A stretch of DNA of 64,000 nucleotides from Pseudonocardia petroleophila (lineage in GTDB: Bacteria > Actinomycetota > Actinomycetes > Mycobacteriales > Pseudonocardiaceae). The stretch spans positions 5,401,501 through 5,465,500 of the forward strand of contig NZ_CP060131.1 of NCBI RefSeq assembly GCF_014235185.1, written 5' to 3'. The notes under the pieces are model-generated. The model saw only the letters and a list, made by a program, of their open reading frames with translations, was not told the origin of the DNA and did no database searches. Made by a program: the position numbers and the translations under genes. Positions 8,297-16,679 of the stretch are shown here, piece after piece (within the stretch, counting starts at the first letter, position 1; the number at the start of each line of letters is the position of its first letter).

Positions 8297-9061
8297 GTGA
8301 TCGACGTGTCGTCGCCGGGTGCGCTGGTGTTCCTGCTCGTGGCCGGGCTGCTGGCCGGGAGCGTCAACGCGGTGGCGGGCGGGGGGTCCCTGCTGGTCTT
8401 CCCCGCGCTGCTCGCCGTCGGGTTCCCGCCGCTGGCCGCCAACGTCACCAACTCGGTGGCGCAGTGGCCCGGCTACCTGGGGATCGTCGCGGGCGCCCGA
8501 AGGGAGCTGCGCGGGCAGGGCCGGCGGATCCTGCTCACCTCAGCGGTGGCCGCGGTCGGCGCGGCGATCGGCTGCGTCCTGCTGCTCGTGCTGCCCGGCG
8601 AGGTGTTCGACACGGTCGTGCCGGTGCTGGTCCTGCTGGCCAGCGTGGTGATGGCGCTCGGCCCGTGGATCAAGAAGCGCATCGGCACCCCGGACGCCGG
8701 GGCGCCGGACCGCAATCCCGCGCTGCTGACGTCGGTCTTCCTCGCGTCGGTCTACGGCGGCTACTTCGGCGGCGCGCTCGGCGTCATCCTCGTCGCCACG
8801 CTCTCGCTGTGCGTCGGGGACGAGCTGCGCCGCGTCAACGCCCTCAAGGGCCTGCTGTCGCTGGTCATCGCCACCGTCACCGTCGCGGTGTTCGCGTTCG
8901 GCGCCCCCGTCGACTGGCTCGCCGTCGCCCTGCTCGCCCCCACCACCCTGATCGGCGGGTACCTCGGCGCGAAGCTGGCCCGCCGGCTGCCGGAGAACGT
9001 GCTGCGCTGGGCCGTGGTGGTGCTCGGCGTCGGGGTCGCGGTCTACCTGTTCCTCACGTGA
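8297..9061 (+). CDS. TauE/SafE family membrane transporter
   Basis: A 254-residue protein with about eight hydrophobic helices in two repeated halves. The diagnostic glycine-rich GSVNAVAGGGSLLVFP motif occurs near the N-terminus, and the second-half counterpart is YGGYFGGALGV. The family exports or imports sulfite, sulfonates or related organosulfur anions; the substrate here is not known. The start is a GTG at 8297. Its last codons overlap the convergent SLC13-type gene by eight bases, leaving no room for a conventional terminator. Confidence 0.88.
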   Translation: MIDVSSPGALVFLLVAGLLAGSVNAVAGGGSLLVFPALLAVGFPPLAANVTNSVAQWPGYLGIVAGARRELRGQGRRILLTSAVAAVGAAIGCVLLLVLPGEVFDTVVPVLVLLASVVMALGPWIKKRIGTPDAGAPDRNPALLTSVFLASVYGGYFGGALGVILVATLSLCVGDELRRVNALKGLLSLVIATVTVAVFAFGAPVDWLAVALLAPTTLIGGYLGAKLARRLPENVLRWAVVVLGVGVAVYLFLT

Positions 9062-10298
9062 GCCGCAGGCCCACCCACAGCGCGAGGACCGCCGCGACCA
9101 GCCCCAGCGGGACCGTGAGCAGGCCGAGCCCCGTGAACTCCCGCACCGACGGCGCCGCCTCCGTCCCGGACAGCACGCGCCGCCACAGCAGCGTGGCCAG
9201 CGACCCGACGTAGGTCAGGTTCGGCCCGACGTTGACGCCGATCAGCACCGCGAGCACCAGGCCGGGGGCCGGGGCGTCGCCGAGGACGGCGAGGAGCACG
9301 AGCGTGGCCGGGATGTTGTTGACGACGTTGGCGAGCACCGCGGCCAGCACGGCGAGCCCGAGCAGGCCGGGCAGCGTCACCGCCGACGGCACGACGGCCG
9401 CCAGGGCCGCTCCCAGCCCGTTCTCCGTCACCGCCCCGACGACGACCCCCAGCGCCAGGACGAACAGGCAGAACAGCGGGTCGGCCGCGCGCAGCAGCGC
9501 CACCGGGCGGGCCCGCCGCGCGAGCAGGACCCGGACCCCGAGCACGACGGCGCCGGCCGCGGCCACCCACACCGGCTCGATCCCGAACAGCGACGACACC
9601 CCGAACCCGACGAGCGTCGCGGCGAGCACCGCCAGCGCGAACCCCGGCGTCGCGACGTCCGGGGCGGGCGCCGGGGCCGCCGGGGCCGCGCGCAGGTCGC
9701 CGCGGAACCACCACCGGAACGCGGCGTACTCCACGGCGATCACCACCAGCCACGGCACCGCCATCAGCGCGGCGAACCCGAGGAAGGTCAGCCCGGACGC
9801 GGCGAACGCGAGCAGGTTCGTCAGGTTCGACACCGGCAGCACCAGCGACGCGGAGTTCGCGAGGTGCGTGCAGGCGTAGACGTGCGGGCGGGCGCGGACG
9901 GCGAGCAGCCGGGCGGTCGCGAGCACGACCGGCGTCAGCAGGACGACGGTCGCGTCCAGGCTCAGGACCGCGGTGGTGGCCGAGGCGGCGACGAACGTCA
10001 GCCCGAGCAGCCGCTGCGGGCTCCCCCGGCCGGCCGCGGCCATCCGCGCACCGAGCCAGGAGAAGACGCTCTCGACCTCGGCCAGGTACCCGAGCAGCAG
10101 GATCGCGGCCAGGAAGGCGATCGTCGGGCCGAGCTCGACGATCTCCTCCAGCGCCGCGGCCGGCGTCGTCAGCCCGAGCAGCAGCACCAGCCCGGCGGCC
10201 GGGACCGCGACCAGCGCCTCGGGCAGCCCGCGCGGTTTCGCGACCGCGAACGCCAGCACCACCCCGAGCAGGACGACGGCGGCGACGCCGCCGGTCAC
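9054..10298 (-). CDS. SLC13/ArsB-like anion permease
   Basis: A 414-residue protein with 10-12 membrane helices arranged as two homologous halves. Each half contains a polar break typical of the ion-transporter superfamily: SLDATVVLLTPVV in the first, NVVNNIPATLVLL in the second. This is the citrate/arsenite permease pattern (ArsB, SLC13, CitMHS). No arsenic-resistance gene is adjacent, so the substrate is open. The start is a GTG at 10298. The gene lies 6 bp from the carbonic anhydrase stop, suggesting they are transcribed together. Confidence 0.82.
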   Translation of the reverse strand: MTGGVAAVVLLGVVLAFAVAKPRGLPEALVAVPAAGLVLLLGLTTPAAALEEIVELGPTIAFLAAILLLGYLAEVESVFSWLGARMAAAGRGSPQRLLGLTFVAASATTAVLSLDATVVLLTPVVLATARLLAVRARPHVYACTHLANSASLVLPVSNLTNLLAFAASGLTFLGFAALMAVPWLVVIAVEYAAFRWWFRGDLRAAPAAPAPAPDVATPGFALAVLAATLVGFGVSSLFGIEPVWVAAAGAVVLGVRVLLARRARPVALLRAADPLFCLFVLALGVVVGAVTENGLGAALAAVVPSAVTLPGLLGLAVLAAVLANVVNNIPATLVLLAVLGDAPAPGLVLAVLIGVNVGPNLTYVGSLATLLWRRVLSGTEAAPSVREFTGLGLLTVPLGLVAAVLALWVGLRLT

Positions 10299-10304
10299 CG
10301 CCGG

Positions 10305-10835
10305 TCAGGCAACGGCGTCGTCCCGGTCCTCGCCCTCCTCGTGGACCTCCAGCAGGTGGAAGTCCTCCAGGTCGAGCACGAACCCGCGGATCGGCGTACC
10401 GGGCAGCAGGAACGGGTCGCGCCGCAGCAGCGCCATGTCCCGCCGCACGCTGACCACCGGGTCCCGGAACGCGTGCGTGCGCCACGGCGGCCGCATCCCC
10501 GTCTCCTCGGCGAGCTCCTCGGCGAAGTCGTCGTCGGCGAACGTGGTGAGACCGCAGCCCGCGTGCTGCACGAGCAGGATCTCGCGGGTCTGCAGCTTGC
10601 GCTGGCTGATCGTCAGCGAGCGGATGACGTCGTCGGTGACGACGCCGCCCGCGTTCCGCAGGACGTGCACCTCGCCGAGGTTCATGCCGAACAGGGCGAA
10701 GACGTCGATGCGGGAGTCCATGCAGGTCAGCAGCGCGGTGTGCAGCGCGGGCGGCACCGGCAGACCCTCCGCGTTCGACGCGGCCAGGCTGCCGCCGCCC
10801 GCCTCGTAGCGCGCCAGCAGCTCCTCGATCGCCAT
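10305..10835 (-). CDS. beta-class carbonic anhydrase
   Basis: A 176-residue enzyme interconverting CO2 and bicarbonate. Zinc ligands are visible: Cys in TCMDSRID (with the Asp-Arg dyad) and the His and Cys of VQHAGCGL. The short length and the MAIEELLARY start resemble the small mycobacterial enzyme Rv1284 as I recall it. The ATG at 10835 is chosen over an upstream in-frame ATG because a strong purine-rich ribosome-binding site (GCGAAAGGGG) precedes it by a few bases. It is followed closely by the anion permease gene. Confidence 0.9.
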   Translation of the reverse strand: MAIEELLARYEAGGGSLAASNAEGLPVPPALHTALLTCMDSRIDVFALFGMNLGEVHVLRNAGGVVTDDVIRSLTISQRKLQTREILLVQHAGCGLTTFADDDFAEELAEETGMRPPWRTHAFRDPVVSVRRDMALLRRDPFLLPGTPIRGFVLDLEDFHLLEVHEEGEDRDDAVA

Positions 10836-10926
10836 GGTCGGTACCCCTTTCGCTCCGCGGTTCACGAGACGATAGGCCGAGGGGGACGCCGCGGTCTCCC
10901 CGGCGTGCCGTGCACCACCCCGACGA

Positions 10927-11583
10927 TCATCCCGCCGGGTGGTGGCTCGTGTCGTTGACCAGCCGCACGCTGGTGCCGCCGTCGGGGTAGTAGGCGACCT
11001 CGGACAGCCCCGCGAGGTCCAGGTGCATCCGGTAGAGGATCTCCGGGCCGGCCCCCAGCGCGTCGCGCAGCAGCATCTTGATCGGGGTGACGTGGCTGAC
11101 GACGACGACCGTGGTGCCCGCGTACGCCGCGAGGATCGCGTCGCGCTCGGCCGCGATGCGCGCCGCGACCTCCGCGAAGCTCTCCCCGCCGGGCGGGGAC
11201 ACGTCCTGGTTGCCCAGCCACAGCGCGTGCAGCTCGGGGTCGCGCAGCTTGGCCTCGCCGAACGTGAGGCCCTCCCAGGCGCCGAAGTCGGTCTCGATCA
11301 GGCCCTCGCGCACCTCCAGGGGCGCGTTCGTCGCCTCGGCGACGGTGGCGGCCGTCTGGCGGGCCCGGCGCAGCGGCGAGCTGACGATCACCCCGATCTC
11401 GTGCGCGATGCGGCCCAGCCGGACCGCCGCGCCCGCGGCCTGGGCGTGCCCGAGCGCGGTGAGCTCGGGGTCGCCGTGGCCGGAGTAGCGCCGGTCGACC
11501 GACAGCTCGGTCTGCCCGTGGCGCAGCAGCAGCAGCCGGGTCGGGTCGCCCTTCTGCCCGGTCCAGGAGCCCGACGCCGTCAC
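10927..11583 (-). CDS. histidine phosphatase; lacks the N-terminal RNase H domain of its homologue
   Basis: A 218-residue phosphoglycerate-mutase-like acid phosphatase. The RHG motif LLLLRHGQTE is at residues ~17-26, SSPLRRARQTA follows, then ETDFGAWEG and the second histidine in VVVSHVTP. In the neighbourhood remembered from mycobacteria (Rv2228c) this domain is fused after an RNase HI domain. Here only the linker-like SGSWTGQKGDPTR precedes it. GTG at 11583 is chosen as start because it overlaps the stop of the zinc-ribbon gene (GTGA). Likely activity is on small phosphoesters such as alpha-ribazole phosphate, given the cobC neighbour. Confidence 0.85.
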   Translation of the reverse strand: MTASGSWTGQKGDPTRLLLLRHGQTELSVDRRYSGHGDPELTALGHAQAAGAAVRLGRIAHEIGVIVSSPLRRARQTAATVAEATNAPLEVREGLIETDFGAWEGLTFGEAKLRDPELHALWLGNQDVSPPGGESFAEVAARIAAERDAILAAYAGTTVVVVSHVTPIKMLLRDALGAGPEILYRMHLDLAGLSEVAYYPDGGTSVRLVNDTSHHPAG

Positions 11584-12317
11584 AGGCCGGACTCCGGGGT
11601 GCGCACCAGGATCACGCCGCACTCCTCGCAGTGCACGATCTCGTCGGGTGCGGCGGCCTTGAGCGCGGAGATCGCGGTGCGGTCGAGGTCGAGCCGGCAG
11701 GCCTGGCAGCGGCGGGCCAGCAGCAGCGCCGCCCCGGTGCCCTGCTGGGCGCGGCGGCGCTCGTAGGCGGCGAGGAGGTCCTCGGGCAGGGTGGCGACGA
11801 CCTCGTCGCGGGCCCGTCGGCGGCCGGTCTCGCCCGCGTCGATGTCGGCGAGGGCGGTGTCGCGGCGCTCGGTGATCGTCGCGATCTCCTTCTCCGCGGC
11901 GTCCAGCGCGGCGCGCGCGTGCCCGAGGTGGGCCTCCAGCGCCTCGCGCTGCTCCATGATCTCCAGCTGCTCGTCCTCGAGCACCGACTGGCGCCGGGCG
12001 AGGGTCTCCAGCTCGTGCTGCAGCTCGGAGGCCTGCTTGGCGCCGATCCCGGCACCGGCGAGGAGCTCGTTGTCGCGGGCGGTGCGCGAGCGGACGCCGT
12101 CGACGTCGCGCTCGATGCGGCGGATGTCGCGGTCGAGGTCGCTCGCGTTGGTCTCGGCCTCCACGACCGCGTCCTTCGCCGTGCGCACCGCGGCCTCGGC
12201 GGCCGTCAGCTCGGCGTGCTCGGGCAGCGACGTGCGGCGGTGCTGGAGGCGGTTGAGCTCGGTGTCGACGCCGGCGAGGTCGAGCAACCGCCGCTGGACG
12301 GCGGGTTCGGCTTTCAT
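11580..12317 (-). CDS. coiled-coil protein with C-terminal zinc ribbon
   Basis: A 245-residue protein. Residues ~1-180 form a long antiparallel coiled coil rich in Glu, Arg, Ala and Leu. The end carries a C4 zinc ribbon, ARRCQACRLDL and VHCEECGVILVR. It corresponds to the mycobacterial Rv2229c type. The start is set at the internal ATG 12317, which has a strong AAGGACCTCC ribosome-binding site and overlaps the Nif3 stop (ATGA). It lies between Nif3-like and phosphatase genes in a conserved order. The function is unknown; the shape suggests a protein-binding scaffold. Confidence 0.85.
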   Translation of the reverse strand: MKAEPAVQRRLLDLAGVDTELNRLQHRRTSLPEHAELTAAEAAVRTAKDAVVEAETNASDLDRDIRRIERDVDGVRSRTARDNELLAGAGIGAKQASELQHELETLARRQSVLEDEQLEIMEQREALEAHLGHARAALDAAEKEIATITERRDTALADIDAGETGRRRARDEVVATLPEDLLAAYERRRAQQGTGAALLLARRCQACRLDLDRTAISALKAAAPDEIVHCEECGVILVRTPESGL

Positions 12318-13486
12318 GGGGAGGTCCTTCCAGAGGCGACGGTCCACGGATCGGTGCGCCGGTCCGAGACGTGGACCTCGACGCTACCGCCCGTGGCCGC
12401 GCGCACCACGGCCGCGGCCTGCGCGCACCACGGCCACTCCGACGCCCAGTGCGCCACGTCGACGAGCGCCGGGGTCGGCCCCGCGGGACCGGTGCCCGCG
12501 AGCAGGTGCTCGGAGGCCGGGTGGTGGCGCAGGTCGGCGGTGACGTAGGCGTCGACGCCCGCCCCGACGGCCGCCCCGAGCGCCGAGTCGCCGGCCCCGC
12601 CGCACACCGCGACGCGCTCGATCACCCGGTCCGGGTCGCCCGCGGCGCGCACGCCCCACGCGGTCGGCGGCAGGGCGTCGGCGACCCGCTGCGTGAACGC
12701 GCGCAGCGGTTCCGGCTCCGCCAGGCGGCCGACCCGGCCCAGCCCGAGCGCGGACGGGATCTCGGCGAGCTCCAGCAGGTCGAACGCCGGCTCCTCGTAG
12801 GGGTGGGCGGCCCGCAGCGCCGCGACGACCGCGGCCCGCCTCCCCCGGGGCAGCACCATCTCCAGGCGGGTCTCCGCGACCCGCTCCAGCCGCCCGACCT
12901 GTCCGATCGCGGGCTGGGCCCCGTCGAGCGGCTTGAACTGGCCGGTGCCCGCCGAGGCGAACGAGCAGTGGCTGTAGTCGCCGATGTTGCCCGCGCCCGC
13001 GGCCGACAGCGCGTCGTGCACCGCGGTGATGGCCGGGCCGACCGGGATGAACGTGACGATCTTGTCGAGCGGCGGCAGCGGGGCCCCGACCAGCGGCCCC
13101 TCGACGGTCAGGCCGAGTGCGGCGGCGAGGGCGTCGGAGACACCGGGGTCGGCGGAGTCGGCGTTGGTGTGCGCGGTGAACAGCGCGGTGCCGCCGCGGA
13201 CCAGCCGGTGCACCAGCGCGCCCTTGGGGGTGTCGGCCCCCACCCCGTGCACTCCCTTGAGCAGCAGCGGATGGTGGGTGACGAGGAGCTGCGCGCCGAT
13301 CTCCGCGGCCTCGGCGACCGTCTCGGGCACCGGGTCGACCGCGAACAGCACCCGGGTGACGGGTTCGGACGGGTCGCCGCAGACCAGGCCCACGGCGTCC
13401 CAGTCGGCGGCGAGGCGGGGCGGGTAGGCGGCCTCCAGGGCGGCGACGACGTCGGCGACGGTGGTCACGGCGTCCGTGCCGGTCAC
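12314..13486 (-). CDS. Nif3-like dinuclear metal-centre protein
   Basis: A 390-residue member of the Nif3/YbgI family (GTP cyclohydrolase I type 2-like). Metal-binding histidines are seen in LLVTHHPLL near the N-terminus, in the FTAHTNAD segment, and in the late VDVAHWASEW region. A middle insert (about residues 135-235) matches the extra domain of longer actinobacterial versions. The start is a GTG at 13486 that lies three bases inside the cobC coding end. The family forms hexamers with two metals per subunit; its physiological substrate is not settled. Confidence 0.87.
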   Translation of the reverse strand: MTGTDAVTTVADVVAALEAAYPPRLAADWDAVGLVCGDPSEPVTRVLFAVDPVPETVAEAAEIGAQLLVTHHPLLLKGVHGVGADTPKGALVHRLVRGGTALFTAHTNADSADPGVSDALAAALGLTVEGPLVGAPLPPLDKIVTFIPVGPAITAVHDALSAAGAGNIGDYSHCSFASAGTGQFKPLDGAQPAIGQVGRLERVAETRLEMVLPRGRRAAVVAALRAAHPYEEPAFDLLELAEIPSALGLGRVGRLAEPEPLRAFTQRVADALPPTAWGVRAAGDPDRVIERVAVCGGAGDSALGAAVGAGVDAYVTADLRHHPASEHLLAGTGPAGPTPALVDVAHWASEWPWCAQAAAVVRAATGGSVEVHVSDRRTDPWTVASGRTSP

Positions 13487-14604
13487 CGGGCCCCTCCCGA
13501 TGGCAGCATGGCCACCTCCACGCCGTCTGGTTGCGTGAAGGTGGCCATGCTGCGGTCCAGGGGCGCCGCCAGTGCCGCCGCCAGTGCCGCCGCCAGCTCC
13601 GCCACCGCCGCGGCCGGACGGACCGCGACCCGGAGGTGGTCGGGACCCAGGCCCGGGAACGTGTCGCCGCGGCGCACCGCGATCCCCGCCTCCCGCAGCT
13701 CGGCCCGGACCCGCTCGCCGTGCCCGTCGGGCAGGCGCAGCAGCAGGTAGGGGGCGCGGCCGGGCAGCACGGTGACGCCGTCGACGGCCGACAGCGCGGC
13801 GGCCTGCTCCGCGCGCAGCAGCGCGAGCGTGGCCGCGGCCTCCTGCGCCTGCGCGACGGCGGCGGGCTCGCAGCAGGCGATCACGGCCTCCAGCGCGGGC
13901 GTCGACACCGGCCACGGCGGGCGGGTCCGCGCCAGCCGGGCCAGCAGCTCGGGCGAGCCGAGGGCATACCCGGCCCGCAGGCCCGCGAGCGCCCAGGTCT
14001 TGGTGAGGCTGCGGAACACCAGCGGCCCCGGCTCCCCGGCCAGCGACTCGGTCTCCCCGGGCACGGCGTCGGCGAACGCCTCGTCCACCAGCACGACGCG
14101 TCCGGGCGCGGCGAGCGCGCGCACGTCGTCGGCGGGGTGCAGGACACCGGTCGGGTTCGTCGGGTTGCCGACGACGACCAGGTCGGCCCCGGCCGGCACG
14201 GCGGCGGGGTGCAGGCGGTGGCCGTCGGCGGCGTCGGTGAGCACGCGGGAGACCGGCACGCCGGCGGCGCGCAGCGCGGCCTCGGGCTCGGTGAAACCGG
14301 GGTGCAGCACGGCCGCGAGCCGCGGGCGCAGCGTCGGGAGCAGCGCGAAGCCCTCTGCACTGCCCGCGAGGACCAGCACCTCGTCCGGCCGCCTGCCGTG
14401 GCGGGCGGCGACGGCCTCGCGGGCCGCTCGGTCGTGCGCGGCGCTCGGGTAGCGGCCCAGGTCGTCGAGCACGGCGGCGATGCGGTCGCGCAGCCAGCGC
14501 GGCGGCCCGGTGCCCTGCACGTTCACCGCGAAGTCCAGCAGCCCCGGCTCGGCGTCGACGTCGCCGTGGTGACGCAGCCCATCATGCTGCGGGGCGTGAT
14601 CCAT
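13483..14604 (-). CDS. cobC: CobC-like PLP-dependent aminotransferase (threonine-phosphate decarboxylase type)
   Basis: A 373-residue fold-type I aminotransferase. It shows NPTNPTG (cofactor phosphate region), VDEAFAD, and the Schiff-base lysine in SLTKTWALAGLRAG. The order next to Nif3, zinc-ribbon and phosphatase genes matches Rv2231c, annotated CobC in cobalamin synthesis. The last ~20 residues (MATFTQPDGVEVAML onward) do not resemble the family and are encoded by a long inverted repeat. The ATG at 14604 (MDHAPQ) is chosen because upstream in-frame sequence reaches into the prophage junction. It was once divergent from ptpA. Confidence 0.85.
   Translation of the reverse strand: MDHAPQHDGLRHHGDVDAEPGLLDFAVNVQGTGPPRWLRDRIAAVLDDLGRYPSAAHDRAAREAVAARHGRRPDEVLVLAGSAEGFALLPTLRPRLAAVLHPGFTEPEAALRAAGVPVSRVLTDAADGHRLHPAAVPAGADLVVVGNPTNPTGVLHPADDVRALAAPGRVVLVDEAFADAVPGETESLAGEPGPLVFRSLTKTWALAGLRAGYALGSPELLARLARTRPPWPVSTPALEAVIACCEPAAVAQAQEAAATLALLRAEQAAALSAVDGVTVLPGRAPYLLLRLPDGHGERVRAELREAGIAVRRGDTFPGLGPDHLRVAVRPAAAVAELAAALAAALAAPLDRSMATFTQPDGVEVAMLPSGGAR
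13503..13553. repeat. 21-bp inverted repeat inside the end of cobC
   Basis: The left arm 13503-13523 begins GCAGCATGGCCACC and the right arm 13533-13553 begins GCGTGAAGGTGGCC. The arms are complementary over all 21 positions except one, which gives a G-U pair in RNA, with a 9-nt loop. The element lies within the final cobC codons and ends 17 bp before the Nif3 GTG. It looks like a palindromic repetitive element that has inserted and been translated into an added C-terminal tail. Confidence 0.75.
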
Positions 14605-14615
14605 GTCCCGCACCC

Positions 14616-14621
14616 TACGGT
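14616..14621 (+). promoter_or_regulatory. stranded original ptpA -10 element
   Basis: TACGGT fits the actinobacterial TANNNT -10 pattern and is followed by exactly six bases (GGAGCG) and then GTG at 14628. This is the spacing of a leaderless transcript. The same hexamer and the same six-base gap precede the phage-supplied ptpA start at 49891-49903. No clear -35 is visible. Confidence 0.45.
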
Positions 14622-14627
14622 GGAGCG

Positions 14628-14663
14628 GTGCATGTGGTTTTCGTCTGGTCGAGCCCCACATGA
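14628..14663 (+). pseudogene. displaced 5' end of ptpA
   Basis: GTG CAT GTG GTT TTC GTC encodes VHVVFV, identical to the start of the tyrosine phosphatase P-loop strand found intact at the other prophage end (HVVFVCTGNICRS). After the 8-bp core at 14640-14647 the reading changes to WSSPT and stops at TGA 14661-14663. This is the bacterial half of the interrupted ptpA gene. Confidence 0.8.
14630..14647 (+). other. attL: prophage attachment site, left (attL)
   Basis: The 18 bases from 14630 (GCATGTGGTTTTCGTCTG) match those at 49926-49943 at 16 positions, and the last eight, TTCGTCTG, are identical. Sequence to the left is bacterial (start of ptpA), to the right phage. The integrase gene begins 220 bp away, as expected for a serine-integrase prophage. 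The exact crossover dinucleotide within the core cannot be read. Confidence 0.75.
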
Positions 14664-14702
14664 CGGCACCGCGGAGTAAACTTGAAGTCACAGCAGCTGC
14701 GG

Positions 14703-14870
14703 ATGACACAGGGTAAAAGCAAGACTCGCTTCACCGATCCGGACCACCAGCCTCAGGGCTTCGTCTCGATCACCTGCACCGAGCACGGCAGGTTCATCGC
14801 CTGGTGCTCTCCTCCCCCGCCCTCGTGCCGGGTGGCCTGTTCGCCCGCGTGCGCGGAGGACAAGGCGTGA
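14703..14870 (+). CDS. small cysteine-rich protein coupled to the integrase
   Basis: A 55-residue protein with four cysteines and a histidine (ITCTEHG, AWC, SCRVACSPAC) that could bind zinc. Its stop overlaps the integrase GTG (GTGA), implying translational coupling. A TTG at 14682 is an alternative start. The family is unrecognised. Its position next to the integrase would suit a recombination accessory protein, but that is inference only. Confidence 0.5.
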   Translation: MTQGKSKTRFTDPDHQPQGFVSITCTEHGRFIAWCSPPPPSCRVACSPACAEDKA

Positions 14871-16363
14871 CCCGCGTGGCGATCTACCTCCGGATCAGCG
14901 ACGACCGCCGAGGGCTGGAAGAAGGAGTCGACCGCCAGCGCGAGGACTGCCTCCGCCGGGCGAGCATCGAGGGCTGGGACACCGCCCACGTCTACTCGGA
15001 CAACGACGTGGGCGCGAGCACCCACTCCAAGAAGCCGCGCCCCGGGTACGCCAGCATGCTCGCCGCAGCACGGCGCGGGGAGTTCTCGGTGATCCTCGCC
15101 TACAGCAACAGTCGCTTGACTCGACGGACCCGAGAGCTCGACGACCTGATCGACCTCTACAAGGACACGGGCGTTCGCATCTGCACCATCGTCTCCGGCG
15201 ACGACGACCTCGACACCGCCGACGGCCGCATGGTCGCCCACATCAAGGCCAGCGTCGATGCGGCGGAGGCCGAGCGGACGGCCGAGCGCGTGACCCGAGC
15301 AGCGCGGCAGCGGGCCGAGCGAGGAGGCAACCACGGCGGGTACCGGCCCTTCGGGTGGAACCTCGACGGCACTCCCCGGGAGCCCGAGTTCTCGGCCCTC
15401 CGCGACGGCATCCTCGCCGTCACCCGTGGAGCCAGCATCCGTTCGGTGGCGAAGGCGTGGGACGCGGCCGGGTTGCCGCCGACGGGCACGGCCAAGCTGT
15501 GGACGCCGAGCATCACCTCGACCCGGAACGCGCTGACGAGGTGGCGGAACGCAGGTATCCGGGTCCATCGCGGACAACCGTTGTTCGACGCACCCCAGCT
15601 CTGCGAGCCGGCCGTCACCCGCGACGAGCTGGAGGAGTTGCTGCACCACCTCGACGACCGCCGACGTCGCACGAACGGTGGCCGGGTGGCGCAGTCCGCC
15701 CTGCTGGGGAGCCTCGCCGACTGCGGCCACTGCGGCGCACCGCTCCGGGCGTCGACGCACGAGATCAGTCAGTTCAACCCGAACCGGGTAGGCACCTACC
15801 GCTGCTCCCCTCGCGGGTGCGTCACCATCCGCCGGGCCTCGCTCGACGAGGCGGTGATCGAGGTGGTCCTCGCCGAGCTGCTGTCCGCTGACCTGACCGT
15901 GCTCGCCGACTCAGCCGAGGACCGGGCGCGGCTGGTGTGGCTCCGGGCGCAGCTCGCGGAGCTGGCTGCTCGGGAGGCCGGGATGGCGGCCGACTACGGC
16001 GCGGGCGAGATGAGCCGGGCGGCGTGGAAGGCGGCCGACGCCGCGTTGCAGGTGAAGAAGACCGAGGCCGAGTTGTCGCTGCGGGAGATCAGCGACCGGT
16101 TCGCGCCAGCGGAGTTCGCCTCCCGGGAGCGCGAGCTGCTGGAGCTGTCAGACGTGGAGCGTGACCGGGAGGCGAAGGACGTGCTGGAGCGCTTCGACGA
16201 CCTGGAGCTGCATCGACGCCGGGAGATCATCCGAGGGCTGGTCACCATCACGGTCAACCCCGGCCGGGTCGACGACAGGATCGTGATCTTCGCCCGGGCG
16301 TCCAAGACCCACATCACGCTTGGGTGGAACCCCGAGGTCCGATTCGTGGACGCCGCGCCGTGA
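14867..16363 (+). CDS. int: large serine recombinase (phage integrase)
   Basis: A 498-residue site-specific recombinase. The N-terminal resolvase domain starts RVAIYLRISDD with the nucleophilic Ser at about residue 10 and contains VDRQREDC and LAYSNSRLTRRTREL. A recombinase domain follows (GNHGGYRPFGW). A zinc ribbon CGHCGAPL...YRCSPRGC lies at ~285-325, then a coiled-coil arm and a C-terminal domain. This enzyme class joins attP and attB without host factors. The GTG start is chosen because it overlaps the preceding stop and begins the conserved first strand. Its target is inferred to be the 5' end of ptpA. Confidence 0.95.
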   Translation: MTRVAIYLRISDDRRGLEEGVDRQREDCLRRASIEGWDTAHVYSDNDVGASTHSKKPRPGYASMLAAARRGEFSVILAYSNSRLTRRTRELDDLIDLYKDTGVRICTIVSGDDDLDTADGRMVAHIKASVDAAEAERTAERVTRAARQRAERGGNHGGYRPFGWNLDGTPREPEFSALRDGILAVTRGASIRSVAKAWDAAGLPPTGTAKLWTPSITSTRNALTRWRNAGIRVHRGQPLFDAPQLCEPAVTRDELEELLHHLDDRRRRTNGGRVAQSALLGSLADCGHCGAPLRASTHEISQFNPNRVGTYRCSPRGCVTIRRASLDEAVIEVVLAELLSADLTVLADSAEDRARLVWLRAQLAELAAREAGMAADYGAGEMSRAAWKAADAALQVKKTEAELSLREISDRFAPAEFASRERELLELSDVERDREAKDVLERFDDLELHRRREIIRGLVTITVNPGRVDDRIVIFARASKTHITLGWNPEVRFVDAAP

Positions 16364-16602
16364 TGGACACACCGGGGTTGGAGGAGGCCCGGGCTCTCCG
16401 TGAGTGGGCGTACGAGGCATTCGGACACGATCACTGGATCACCCGTCAGGCAAACCTGACCGTGATCGCGGAGACCTACATCGGCTACGTGACCTCACTG
16501 CCACCCCGACCCGCCATGTCGGAGGACCAGAACGCCCGGGTGGACGCGCTGCTCGCCAAGCACACGTGGCCACCCGGGCTCCTTCAGCCTCCGTGGGACT
16601 GA
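16363..16602 (+). CDS. hypothetical phage protein (79 aa)
   Basis: The ATG shares a base with the integrase stop (TGATG). The product is acidic and helical at the N-terminus (LEEARALREWAYEAFG) with a conserved-looking WITRQANLTVIAETYIGYV segment. No family was recognised. Coupling to the integrase suggests co-expression in the lysogen or at excision. Confidence 0.6.
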   Translation: MDTPGLEEARALREWAYEAFGHDHWITRQANLTVIAETYIGYVTSLPPRPAMSEDQNARVDALLAKHTWPPGLLQPPWD

Positions 16603-16679
16603 GGCCCGGGCTCACGGCGCGATCTCCCGGGTAGGACACCTGGGACCGCAAACTCAAACCGAAACTGGGCGACGATCAC

